From: Bacillus infantis NRRL B-14911
GTDB taxonomy: Bacteria > Bacillota > Bacilli > Bacillales > Cytobacillaceae
Length of the DNA: 64,000 nucleotides
Assembly (NCBI RefSeq): GCF_000473245.1
Contig: NC_022524.1
Span: 2,628,501-2,692,500, forward strand
Direction: 5' to 3'
Part shown: one piece after another, positions 33,500-41,441 of the stretch
How the letters are laid out: every line of letters begins with the position of its first letter
How positions within the stretch are numbered: the stretch's first letter is position 1
Position numbers and translations under genes: made by a program
Notes under the pieces: model-generated
The model's input: the letters and a program-made list of their open reading frames with translations, nothing else
Database searches by the model: none
What the model was told of the DNA's origin: nothing

Positions 33500-34533
33500 T
33501 CAGCTATCGAAGTTCCTTTCACGAGGCTTACAATCTTGTAAGATGCTGTTCGGCTCATTGAACAGGAAGCGAACAGCAGTCCCCTTTCCTTCCTCGGACT
33601 CCAGCTCCAGCTGAAATTGAAGCTTATGCTGATTTCTGAAACCAGATACAGTCCCATTCCTGTAGACTCCGAGAAACGGCGCCCGTTTTCGCCGGTAAAG
33701 AAAGGCTGGAAGACACGCTCGATATCACTGGCCGGTATTCCATGCCCGCGGTCCTTCACTTCAAGGATGACAGTTTCTCCTTCCTGCCAGAAGGAGATGG
33801 TCACCTGTTGATTTGTACCTTTTGAATATTTGATGCTATTTATCAGAATCTGGGAGACTGCGAACTCGAGCCATTTTTTGTCAGAATGGACAATAAGATC
33901 AGCTCCAGCTGCAATTTCAGGATAAACTTCATTCCGGATGAACAAGCGCTTGTTCTCCTGCACCAGTTTCACAGCCAGCTCCCTTAGCCTGACAGGCTCT
34001 GCATGGAAATCATGCTCAAAAGATTTAAGCCTTGCATTGTACAGTACTGTTTCCAGACCTTTTTGAATTCTGTCCGTCTCTTCCCTGATGTTTTCACGGC
34101 TTACTTCGTCCTCATCCTGCAGCAGCAGTTCTATGACAGATAGAGGGGTCTTCATTTGATGCACCCACTGATTCATAAAGATAAGATGTTCGTTTTTATC
34201 TCTTTCCCATTGCGCCAGCTTGTTCTCATAAAGCTGGTATTGATTCAGCAAAAGCTGATCAAGAGCTTCTGCCATCGGATAGAAGCCTGTCGCAGAAATC
34301 GATTCATCGAGAGCCGCAAACGGATTAGTGAGCCGTGCATAATATCCCTTCATTCCTGCATAACGGAAAACCAGATAACCGCCGAGCAGGCAAAGCCCCA
34401 AAAAAACAGTATATAAGCTTACCTTTATGTCCCGGAATCCTGCCATACGATAGATAATAAGCACAGAAAAGAGCATGACAATATGGAGAAAGATGACCCC
34501 TGAATGATCCTTAAAAAAGAGCTTCAACACCAA
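33500..34533 (-). pseudogene. Bce-like intramembrane-sensing histidine kinase, frameshifted near the 3' end
   Basis: Two N-terminal helices with almost no extracellular loop mark the BceS type. The H-box is NQWVHQMKTPLSVI, the N-box LINSIKYS, and G-boxes DRGHGIP and STGMGLYLVSEIS are normal. After SEIS the open frame turns into NFSWSWSPRKERG. The frame one base away reads HKLQFQLELESEEGKGTAVR, the expected end of the ATPase domain, and stops at 33500. A single missing base near 33628 explains it (AGCC would become AGC). Without correction the protein loses its last ATPase strands. It is either a real inactivating mutation or a sequence error. The start TTG 34533 abuts the regulator stop. Confidence 0.85.
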
Positions 34534-35232
34534 TCAGCTCCTTTTCCAGGTATTTTGAAGCAGATAGCCTGCTCCCCTGACGGTCTCAACCGCTCCGGTT
34601 ATAGATATTTCCCTGAGCTTTTTTCTTACTCTGTTCATATTGACATTCAATGTGTTTTCATCCACATAAGCCTGATCATCCCACAGCTTTTCGAGCAGCG
34701 CTTCCCTGCTGGCAAAGCGGGGATATCTTTTCATCAGAATTTCCAGGACCGCACACTCATTCTTTGTGACCGAAGCCTGCTTTTCCTCAAAAACAAGCAG
34801 GAGTCTTTCAGGATAAAGGATAAGTCCCTCAGCTTCAATCTGCCGTTCCTTCACATTCAATGCATATTCCCCATATGCCCTCCTAAGATGGCTCTTGATT
34901 TTAGCCAGGACGACCTCATAATGAAATGGCTTGGTTATGTAATCATCGCCTCCATGCTCTAATGCCATAATCTGGTCCATCTCACCCGCACGGGCTGAAA
35001 TGAATATGATCGGGCAGGTGGTCAACTGCCTGAGCTGGCGTGTCCAGTAAAAACCGTCATAGCTCGGCAGATTGATATCCATCAGGACCATCGCAGGCTG
35101 CTCTCTTTCAAAGCATTTAACTACCTCATCGAATTCCGTGCATACGGCCGCTTCATAGCCATACTTCATGAGATGCGACTTCAGCAGATCTGCTATTTTC
35201 ACATCATCTTCCACAAGCAATATTTTGTGCAT
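34534..35232 (-). CDS. Bce-like OmpR-family response regulator
   Basis: The protein has 232 residues. The receiver has the acidic pair VEDD at residues 7-10, the phosphate-accepting aspartate in LMDINLPSYDG and the lysine in YITKPF. The C-terminal winged helix ends with NTLNVNMNRVRKKLREISI. NVNMNRVRKKL is the BceR-type recognition region. It is likely activated by the neighbouring kinase and controls the transporter genes. It heads the leftward module. Confidence 0.92.
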   Translation of the reverse strand: MHKILLVEDDVKIADLLKSHLMKYGYEAAVCTEFDEVVKCFEREQPAMVLMDINLPSYDGFYWTRQLRQLTTCPIIFISARAGEMDQIMALEHGGDDYITKPFHYEVVLAKIKSHLRRAYGEYALNVKERQIEAEGLILYPERLLLVFEEKQASVTKNECAVLEILMKRYPRFASREALLEKLWDDQAYVDENTLNVNMNRVRKKLREISITGAVETVRGAGYLLQNTWKRS

Positions 35233-35452
35233 ATCCTATCTCCTGTTTACAATAAGTTTGATTTAATTTTAACAGCATGATGTTTTCTTCTGAATATAGC
35301 CGCAGACACACTTTCAGCCCTCATTTTATATGCTGGAAGAAGATATATCTGCGTTTTAAATAAACATTAAACCCGATCTTACCCAATATTAAACTGGCTC
35401 TCTTATAATAGTAATAAATAGTTTGAGCAATATTGAAGAAAGGAGAAGAATG

Positions 35453-35980
35453 ATGATTGAATGGGCTCAATCTGCCAGTGCTTTCTGGCAGTATGTCGTT
35501 ATTTTTATTTTCTCAGCTGCACCCTGGATGGACATTTCCATTGTGGTTCCGCTTGGAGTACTTTGGGGGCTGTCACCCTTTTGGACAGGAGTCCTGGCAT
35601 TTGCCGGAAATCTTCTGCTGCTCATTTTGCTTGCCATCTTTTTTGAGCAATTTTTTCAGTGGAGGAATAGAAGGCGGGAGAAAAAAGGCGCAGCCGGCCC
35701 CACAAAAAGAGATAAACGTTCACAGCAGCTTTGGGAAAAATACGGTATCCCGGGCCTCGCCCTTCTCGCACCGCTATTGGTGGGGACTGATATTGCTGCC
35801 GTAGCCGCTTTTTCCCTCGGGGCTTCCCGTTCCCGGGTTCTTGCCTGGATGACCGTCAGCCTTGCTATGTGGACAATCGTGTTTGCGGCTGCTTCCGCCT
35901 ATGGGGTCAGTTTGCTGGATTTCACCCAGGAAGCGCTGTTGGTTTCTCCTCCCGCAGTTTTACCCGGTAATGCCTCATAG
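35453..35980 (+). CDS. Small multidrug-export family membrane protein
   Basis: The protein has about 175 residues from ATG 35453, with AAGGAG seven bases upstream. It has four or five membrane helices. WMDISIVVPLGVLWGLSP near residue 25 and GIPGLALLAPLLVGTDIAA near residue 100 match the Sm_multidrug_ex family. The name comes from weak early evidence, and the substrate is unknown. The 3' end overlaps the convergent DUF1835 gene by 59 bases. Confidence 0.8.
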   Translation: MIEWAQSASAFWQYVVIFIFSAAPWMDISIVVPLGVLWGLSPFWTGVLAFAGNLLLLILLAIFFEQFFQWRNRRREKKGAAGPTKRDKRSQQLWEKYGIPGLALLAPLLVGTDIAAVAAFSLGASRSRVLAWMTVSLAMWTIVFAAASAYGVSLLDFTQEALLVSPPAVLPGNAS

Positions 35981-37055
35981 ATTTCGGGACTCCTCTTAAT
36001 TCAAGGATGCCATGGTATATCAGCTCTCTGAGGCGGTACTCCAGGTAAAATAAATCTGTGTCCGGCAAATCTTTATCTGTAATGGCTCCAATTAGGTGTC
36101 CAGCTCTGACAAAGCCATCTTCACTATCAGCTTCCATTTCTTTTATTGTTTCGAGGATTCTTGGGTCAAAATGGTCCTCTCGAACGGAGACAATGCTTCC
36201 GTTCTCCCAAATGCGCAAAACAGATTGAGTGCGGGCGAGTTTTTCCCACTCACTCAGCAGCTTCATCCGCTCTTTCTCGCTCAGGGGGGAGTTCTCTTTG
36301 CCCCTCTTAAAAATAAGCGATAGATTGTCGGGCTCCATTTGGCTTGTATGACGGGCAGGCCCATTATTCTTCAAGCCCATCTCTGAAAATTGGCCAGTGG
36401 AATTAATGACGATTATGTCATTTTTCTTGCCTTTTAGCAGATTCATTAAATAGCGGAGATTTGTCTGCTCATCCGCATTTTCGCCTGCCCATAGGTAGAT
36501 GGGCACTTCTTCAGGAATATCAGCTATTTGCAAAAGCATATTGTCATTTTTCTGGTCCAGTTCAAAGTCTTCTATTTGGTAGTTGATATGGTCGAACATC
36601 CAGTCAGCACGATGTTTTTTCCCCTCTTCAGTATCCAGTTTCCATAGAGGCCCAATGCCAAGATATTCTATCTGGCTGATTACTTTCTCCCGCTGAGGCA
36701 GCATAACCCTTATGCTGCCGGCAGCGGATTCTGATGGTGCAATATGGACTGCGGTATATGATGGGCTTCTCCTGGTTCCTGTTTCTTTTTTATGCTTCTG
36801 AATCGCCCTGTTGATTATTTTGATCATTTTATAGTGATTTTCAAGACTCATGAAATAACCGCGGCCTTCCAGAGGCTGATGGTTTTCATGATAGAAATCA
36901 GAGAAATCCTCCCCTGGTGCCATCTCATAAGTCTGCTTCTCCAGTTCACGGAAACTATTGGAATCCAGAAATTCTGTCCTATTTATTTTGTAGACAAAAA
37001 CAACATTCGGCTCAGCATAGAAATAAACAAAAGGAAATCGGATTCTTGTAGACAT
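35922..37055 (-). CDS. DUF1835/DUF3658 domain protein
   Basis: The protein has 377 residues. The central part (SAAGSIRVMLPQREKVISQI, PLWKLDTEEGKKHRADWM) is the DUF1835 region. The later IWENGSIVSVREDHFDPRIL and the C-terminal helix form the DUF3658 part. These domains often occur together in Bacillus, but their activity is unknown. The gene begins one base after the GNAT gene ends, so the two form an operon. Its end overlaps the opposing exporter gene. Confidence 0.8.
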   Translation of the reverse strand: MSTRIRFPFVYFYAEPNVVFVYKINRTEFLDSNSFRELEKQTYEMAPGEDFSDFYHENHQPLEGRGYFMSLENHYKMIKIINRAIQKHKKETGTRRSPSYTAVHIAPSESAAGSIRVMLPQREKVISQIEYLGIGPLWKLDTEEGKKHRADWMFDHINYQIEDFELDQKNDNMLLQIADIPEEVPIYLWAGENADEQTNLRYLMNLLKGKKNDIIVINSTGQFSEMGLKNNGPARHTSQMEPDNLSLIFKRGKENSPLSEKERMKLLSEWEKLARTQSVLRIWENGSIVSVREDHFDPRILETIKEMEADSEDGFVRAGHLIGAITDKDLPDTDLFYLEYRLRELIYHGILELRGVPKSMRHYRVKLREEKPTALPG

Positions 37056-37598
37056 TCAGTCACTCTCCATTCCTGCAGCAGTATCGTGAAGATGCCATTC
37101 TTCCCCAAGAATCGCATAATAATATTCATCCCGCCATCCTTCTCCATGCGGAATGCACTTCTTGAAAAACCCTTCTCTCCTCATCCCGATTCTTTCCATT
37201 ACTTTATAGGATGCAATATTTTCCGGCTGGCAGGTAGCAATGATTCTGTGGAGATTCTTTTGTTCGAACCCGTGCTTCAAAACAGCAGATGCTGCTTCAG
37301 ATGCTAATCCCCTGTTCTGGAAATGAGGATTCATTACCCAGCCGATTTCATAGGTATGTGTTCCAAAATAGGGATGAAAAACGATATGGCCGGCGAGCTG
37401 ACTGTTTTCTTTAACAATGACTGGGTAGTTTCTGGCTTCAATCATATTTTCCCTCACAAATTTCATGGCAGCTTCTTGATTGAAAACACCTTCCGGCATA
37501 TACTCCATGACTTGTGCATCAGAGGTATATGTATAAACTTCCCGCCAGTCCTCCTCCTGAAAATCCCTGATGATCAGCCGTTCTGTTTCTATATACAT
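37056..37598 (-). CDS. GNAT acetyltransferase of the RimJ/RimL type
   Basis: The protein has 180 residues. The RimJ-like start TERLIIRDFQEEDWREVYTY, the acetyl-CoA loop NRGLASEAASAVLKHGFEQ and RIIATCQPENIASYKVMERI are all present. Such enzymes acetylate N-termini or small molecules; the substrate is unknown. It is the first gene of a unit with the DUF1835 gene. Confidence 0.9.
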   Translation of the reverse strand: MYIETERLIIRDFQEEDWREVYTYTSDAQVMEYMPEGVFNQEAAMKFVRENMIEARNYPVIVKENSQLAGHIVFHPYFGTHTYEIGWVMNPHFQNRGLASEAASAVLKHGFEQKNLHRIIATCQPENIASYKVMERIGMRREGFFKKCIPHGEGWRDEYYYAILGEEWHLHDTAAGMESD

Positions 37599-37821
37599 TG
37601 ATTATGCTCCTTTGTATTCAGATCAACTGACAATATTCGGCATTTTATAGAGGAATTCCTGCTGAGCTAATTTGTTTTCTTTATTTGAAGATGCAAACTG
37701 TTTTTCAGTGAAAGGACTTTAATATCAGACAAGAGATGCAGCTTACCCTTTGAGTTATGGCAGCAATATTTCCCGCGCTTCGGTATGTTCTCCATCCTCT
37801 CAGAAGATAGTGTCATAAATA

Positions 37822-37852
37822 AAAAAAGCCCCGCATGCAAGATTGCGGGGCC
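37822..37852 (-). terminator. Terminator of msrA
   Basis: GCCCCGCA pairs with TGCGGGGC around eight bases, then seven T on the minus strand. The rest of the 37599-37821 stretch holds nothing I can identify. Confidence 0.9.
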
Positions 37853-37862
37853 TTACTGAGCT

Positions 37863-38393
37863 TTACTTTTCCCAATGTTCTTTAATGAACTCATCACGCC
37901 CTGATTTTTCTCTGTCTTCCTTGTAATGGGCGGAATTTTTCTTATAATAGTCCTGATGATAATCTTCAGCCGGGTAAAAGGTTTCAGCAGGCAGCACCTT
38001 TGTGACAATCGGCTTGCTGAACTTTCCGCTTTCCGCAAGCTTATTGCGGGCGGCGATTGCTTTGTCCCTCTGAGTTTCATTATGATAGAAGACAGCAGTC
38101 CGATACTGGTCCCCGCGGTCATGGAACTGGCCGCCTTCATCGGTAGGATCTATTTGCTGCCAGAACAGCTCAAGCAGGTTTTCATATGGAAACACCTCAG
38201 GATCAAATTCGATCTGGACGACCTCATAATGGCCGCTGTCCCCTTTTTTCACATCTTCATATGTGGGATTAGCAGCATGCCCGCCGGTATAGCCGGAAAT
38301 GATGCTATGTATTCCGTCAAATTGATCGAAAGGCTTGACCATGCACCAGAAGCAGCCTCCAGCAAAAGTTGCCAATTCTTTTCTCTCTGTCAT
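37863..38393 (-). CDS. msrA: Peptide methionine-(S)-sulfoxide reductase MsrA
   Basis: The protein has 176 residues. The catalytic GCFWC motif is at residues 13-17, followed by GYTGG and the conserved GDSGHYEVVQ. The DRGDQYRTAVFYH stretch and the YHQDYYKKN end complete the family. It reduces methionine-S-sulfoxide in proteins using thioredoxin. It stands alone; many Bacillus genomes pair msrA with msrB, and none is adjacent here. Confidence 0.96.
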   Translation of the reverse strand: MTERKELATFAGGCFWCMVKPFDQFDGIHSIISGYTGGHAANPTYEDVKKGDSGHYEVVQIEFDPEVFPYENLLELFWQQIDPTDEGGQFHDRGDQYRTAVFYHNETQRDKAIAARNKLAESGKFSKPIVTKVLPAETFYPAEDYHQDYYKKNSAHYKEDREKSGRDEFIKEHWEK

Positions 38394-38592
38394 TCACAAA
38401 TCACCTTTTCTATTAAATATGAGAAGCTTTTCTACCAGTTTACCACCTCCACTGGCTTTTGGATATTCTCATGTTCAGTATAAGAAATTTTCACTGGGCA
38501 AATGTCCATTTTCAAAATTCCCCGCCATAATTGCGGGCAACTGCCCTCCTTCTGCATAGCATACAGAGAAAAAGAGACTGGAGGCTATGCAA

Positions 38593-38829
38593 ATGAATCC
38601 TTATATGGCAATTCCTGAATATGCATATCAGCAGCATGATGAAAGGTTCCTTCCCCTTCTGGCAGTTGGTGCAGCTACAGGCGGGTTCGGTTTTGGCCGC
38701 CCTGGATGGGGCTATGGCGGGTATGGCTTTGGCTACGGCCGTCCCGGATGGGGCTATGGCAGGCCAGGCTGGGGATATGGACGTCCTGGATGGGGCTATG
38801 GTTTCGGACGCCCCGGCTTTTGGTATTAA
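38593..38829 (+). CDS. Glycine/tyrosine/tryptophan-rich repeat protein
   Basis: From ATG 38593, with GGAGG eight bases upstream (ATG 38587 is too close to it), the product has 78 residues. After a 30-residue start (MNPYMAIPEYAYQQHDERFL) the rest is a low-complexity repeat of GYGRPGW: GRPGWGYGGYGFGY, then RPGWGYG three times and a GRPGF end. The composition resembles spore-coat or exosporium-associated peptides in Bacillus, which are rich in Gly, Tyr and Trp. That role is inferred. CATACA-like sequence upstream could be a sporulation promoter, but I cannot assign it. A perfect terminator follows. Confidence 0.75.
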   Translation: MNPYMAIPEYAYQQHDERFLPLLAVGAATGGFGFGRPGWGYGGYGFGYGRPGWGYGRPGWGYGRPGWGYGFGRPGFWY

Positions 38830-38840
38830 TTAAAATAGGA

Positions 38841-38877
38841 GAAGCATGCAAAGCAGATGTTTGCATGCTTCTTTTTT
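38841..38877. terminator. Perfect bidirectional terminator
   Basis: GAAGCATGCAAA (38841-38852) pairs with TTTGCATGCTTC (38860-38871), 12 pairs without a mismatch, then six T. It serves the repeat-protein gene from the left. The hisS stop at 38877 touches its T-run. Confidence 0.92.
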
Positions 38878-40169
38878 CAGACATACTTCTTAAAATCATA
38901 TTTCTCGAATGCTTCTTCCCCTGTTTCCATATCCTTTACTTTATACTGGTTATTAGAGACTTCTTCTTCTCCCAGCAGAATTACTTTCCTGATGTTTTCC
39001 TTGTTAGCCCTTTCAAGAGCCTTGCTTATTTTCCGGCTGCCCAGCTCCAACTCTACTCTCCACCCTTTTTCGCGCAGATACTGTGCAAGAGCAAGGGATT
39101 CTTTTGGCGTATTGATTGGAATGATAAAATAATCTGCCGTACTTTCCCGTTCAGTCCAGGAAAGGCTTTGGCTGACTGCGGTGAAAATGGCATCCAACCC
39201 AAACGAGATTCCAACAGTCGCAACTTTTTTTCCGCTCCCTATGAAGCCGCCGATTGCGTTATCATATCTGCCGCCGCTCCCTATGCTTGAGGCAAGCGAT
39301 CTGTCCGTGAGGAATATTTCATAGATCGTGCCTGTGTATATGTCCAGGCCTCTTGCTAAAAAAGGATTAAAAACCGCTTTCCGGCTGGAATTCAAATAGT
39401 TTAGATAACCTTCCAGCTCCATCAATTCCTGCAATCCTTCTTTTAAGTGGACGTTTTTATCCTCCATTTCCTCATAGTAGGCAAGTTTTCCAATGTTCTT
39501 GTCAGAAATAAAGCCCGCAATTCTTTGAATCGCTTCGTACCCGATTCCCTTTGCTGCCAGTTCTTCAGAAACCTTCTGCCAGCCTGCTTTTTCCAGCTTA
39601 TCGAGCACAAGGATTGCCTCATTGCGCTTCTCTTCCAGCACCCCGAATTCCTGCAGCATGCCGGAGAGCAGCTTGCGGTTATTATATTGAATTGTAATAT
39701 CGAGGCCAATCCTCTGAAAGGCATCCAGTGCCATTACCATCAGCTCGGCTTCAGCAAGCTGGGAATCTGCCCCTGCTATATCAACAGCACACTGTGTGAA
39801 CTCGCGGAGACGCCCTGTCTTTATCGGGCCATCTCGGAAAACTCTGCCGATTTCATACCGCTTGAAAGGAAGCCGTATTCCAGGATTCATGGCAGCTGCT
39901 TTTGCAAATGGGATAGTCAAATCATACCTTAAAGCCAAATCTCTGCCGCCGCGGTCAGACAGCGTATACATCTCCTCAAGAATCTCTGCTCCCCCGCCAT
40001 ACTTAGAAGCGAGAAGTTCAGTATAGTTCAGAATCGGGGTTTCCAGCGGTTTGCATCCGTATTGAATGAATACATCCTCCAGTTCTCTTTGAATCCTCCG
40101 TCTTACAATCTCTTCTTCAGGCAAATAATCTTTAGTGCCTTTTACATTTTGATAATTCATCTTTTTCAT
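38877..40169 (-). CDS. hisS: Histidine--tRNA ligase (stand-alone copy)
   Basis: The protein has 430 residues of a class II synthetase. Motif 2 is FRDGPIKTGRLREFTQCAVD. The histidine-specific signatures are LARGLDIYTGTIYEIF, corresponding to the HisA motif, and SIGSGGRYDNAIGG. The HGTP anticodon-binding domain begins near ADYFIIPINT. It is not next to aspS, as the main Bacillus hisS usually is, so this is probably a second or specialised HisRS. GGAGG precedes ATG 40169. The leader peptide, hairpin and terminator at 40224-40429 point to control by charged tRNA-His level. Confidence 0.93.
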   Translation of the reverse strand: MKKMNYQNVKGTKDYLPEEEIVRRRIQRELEDVFIQYGCKPLETPILNYTELLASKYGGGAEILEEMYTLSDRGGRDLALRYDLTIPFAKAAAMNPGIRLPFKRYEIGRVFRDGPIKTGRLREFTQCAVDIAGADSQLAEAELMVMALDAFQRIGLDITIQYNNRKLLSGMLQEFGVLEEKRNEAILVLDKLEKAGWQKVSEELAAKGIGYEAIQRIAGFISDKNIGKLAYYEEMEDKNVHLKEGLQELMELEGYLNYLNSSRKAVFNPFLARGLDIYTGTIYEIFLTDRSLASSIGSGGRYDNAIGGFIGSGKKVATVGISFGLDAIFTAVSQSLSWTERESTADYFIIPINTPKESLALAQYLREKGWRVELELGSRKISKALERANKENIRKVILLGEEEVSNNQYKVKDMETGEEAFEKYDFKKYV

Positions 40170-40223
40170 CAGCGATTCCTCCAGATTAATTTTTAGAGAT
40201 CATCCTCATCCTTTTAGAAATAC

Positions 40224-40268
40224 AAAAAAACCGCACTCTTTTAAGTGGACACTTAAAATAATGCGGTT
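40224..40268 (-). terminator. Intrinsic terminator in the hisS leader
   Basis: AACCGCA pairs with TGCGGTT, with a second inner stem TTTTAAGTG/CACTTAAAA and a two-base loop, then seven T, all before the hisS Shine-Dalgarno. It lies 55 bases before hisS, so hisS transcription from the promoter at 40401 must pass it. Confidence 0.88.
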
Positions 40269-40277
40269 CATGATTAA

Positions 40278-40322
40278 TAGCCTTCCTATTTGCGATTTTT
40301 TAAAAAATCGATAGCAAGGCTA
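40278..40322 (-). promoter_or_regulatory. Long hairpin beginning at the leader-peptide stop codon
   Basis: TAGCCTT (40316-40322) pairs with AAGGCTA (40278-40284). CTAT/ATAG and an 18-base palindrome, CGATTTTTTAAAAAATCG, pair inside. The TAG stop of the leader frame is the first three bases of the stem, so a ribosome reaching the stop would open it. The 5' arm can also pair with GATAGAAGC inside the leader frame. Confidence 0.8.
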
Positions 40323-40376
40323 GTTTTTATGATGATGGTTTTGTGAAAATGGACAACAGCTTCTATCCGGCTGCAT
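40320..40376 (-). CDS. Histidine leader peptide of hisS
   Basis: The 18-residue peptide is MQPDRSCCPFSQNHHHKN. It starts at ATG 40376, with AGAGGTGATCC six bases upstream, a very strong match to the 16S anti-Shine-Dalgarno. The three histidine codons (40329-40337) are consecutive CAT, and the stop TAG begins the following hairpin. A peptide this short, with this His density, this ribosome site and this position before hisS, is best read as an attenuator that senses histidyl-tRNA supply. Two adjacent Cys codons also occur (40353-40358). Confidence 0.8.
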   Translation of the reverse strand: MQPDRSCCPFSQNHHHKN

Positions 40377-40400
40377 AAGGATCACCTCTAATTTCCATAT

Positions 40401-40429
40401 AATGTAGCATAGAGGAATAAAAATATCAA
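40401..40429 (-). promoter_or_regulatory. Promoter of the hisS leader
   Basis: TTGATA (40424-40429), a 17-base spacer and TACATT (40401-40406) with an upstream TG form a good SigA promoter. Transcription would start near 40394, about 18 bases before the leader ATG. The -35 overlaps the stop of the next gene. Confidence 0.75.
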
Positions 40430-41298
40430 CCGGATTTTAATGGCGCATATAAAAAACGGCGGATGCACTCACCTTCTATGATAAGATCTGCAAGAAAATC
40501 AGAAAAAAGGGCTATCACTGCCATTATGCCGGCAGCATCCTTATGTGAGTACATGCCCGCCAGATCTTCAGGCGTGATAATAACAGGATAAGGAAAGTTT
40601 GTATGGACGAGCTGCCTGGCATGCTCCTTAATGCTCCTGGACCTCAGTGAAAACTCATCAGAAGATACATACTCTTTCATCCCAGACCAGACCGGCTGCA
40701 GAAATTCAGGATATAAAGCAAGTGCGCGGTAATCACTTGCAATATCATAGCTGTGCTTCACAGTCATAATATCCCAGAGTAACTCCTTTTGCCTGCTGTC
40801 AGCTTCCGGAAAATCGATCAGCCGGATGGATGGCAGTCCCAGTAAAATTCCCGGCTCTATCAATCCACCTGACAAGGCCACGCCCTTTATCGGCCTGTAC
40901 CCCAAACTTTCCTGCCAGGCCAATGCAATCAAAAGAAGCTTGGGATTAACATAGTTGAAAGTAAATACTATTTTTTCAACTTTTTTCAGACGCTCCATAC
41001 CCATAATACTCGCCCAGTCGTACCGTTCAGGCACGAAAGAAAGGGACGGTTCTCTCAAACTTGCTGCAGCCCTTTCTGCACTCATGGTGAGCATGCTGGA
41101 ACGCACCTGCTGCCACCCTGTATAAAGAAATTTTTCGTATTGTGCCAGCGCCCGGAAGATAAAATTGATAATGGGCACCTTTAAAACTTGCTTTATATCA
41201 CCATACAGCACCTTAAGTGAAGCTGAAGCGCTTTCCTCAAAAATTTCCGGAATGCCGAATTGTATTTTTTTCAATGTAGCCACCGTTTCCTTTTTCAT
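40426..41298 (-). CDS. DehI-like halocarboxylic acid dehalogenase family protein
   Basis: The protein has about 290 residues from ATG 41298. Two internal repeats mark the DehI fold: VPIINFIFRALAQYEKFLYT near residue 45, and ASDYRALALYPEFLQPVWSG near residue 195. Proven DehI enzymes hydrolyse both enantiomers of 2-haloacids, but most Bacillus relatives are untested. I favour ATG 41298, because the frame upstream to 41406 starts right on the T-run of the catalase terminator. No good Shine-Dalgarno is visible at either site, so the start is uncertain. Confidence 0.7.
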   Translation of the reverse strand: MKKETVATLKKIQFGIPEIFEESASASLKVLYGDIKQVLKVPIINFIFRALAQYEKFLYTGWQQVRSSMLTMSAERAAASLREPSLSFVPERYDWASIMGMERLKKVEKIVFTFNYVNPKLLLIALAWQESLGYRPIKGVALSGGLIEPGILLGLPSIRLIDFPEADSRQKELLWDIMTVKHSYDIASDYRALALYPEFLQPVWSGMKEYVSSDEFSLRSRSIKEHARQLVHTNFPYPVIITPEDLAGMYSHKDAAGIMAVIALFSDFLADLIIEGECIRRFLYAPLKSG

Positions 41299-41410
41299 TA
41301 AACATATGCTTAGAGAAACGGAATATGTAAGAACAGAAAACACTTCTTCCCAAGGCTTTAAAAGGGTGTGGATCACAGGATGCTGGCTGAAGAGGTCGGC
41401 AGACATAAGC

Positions 41411-41437
41411 AAAAAATAGAGCTGCCTTTACAGCAGC
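41411..41437 (-). terminator. Terminator of the catalase-like gene
   Basis: GCTGC (41421-41425) pairs with GCAGC (41433-41437), followed on the minus strand by TCTATTTTTT. Confidence 0.7.
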
Positions 41438-41441
41438 CCGT

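Noticed and set aside
40170-40380. T-box riboswitch before hisS
   Set aside because: ACCGC occurs in the terminator, but the full T-box motif and the long stem I with specifier loop are missing. The region is too short.
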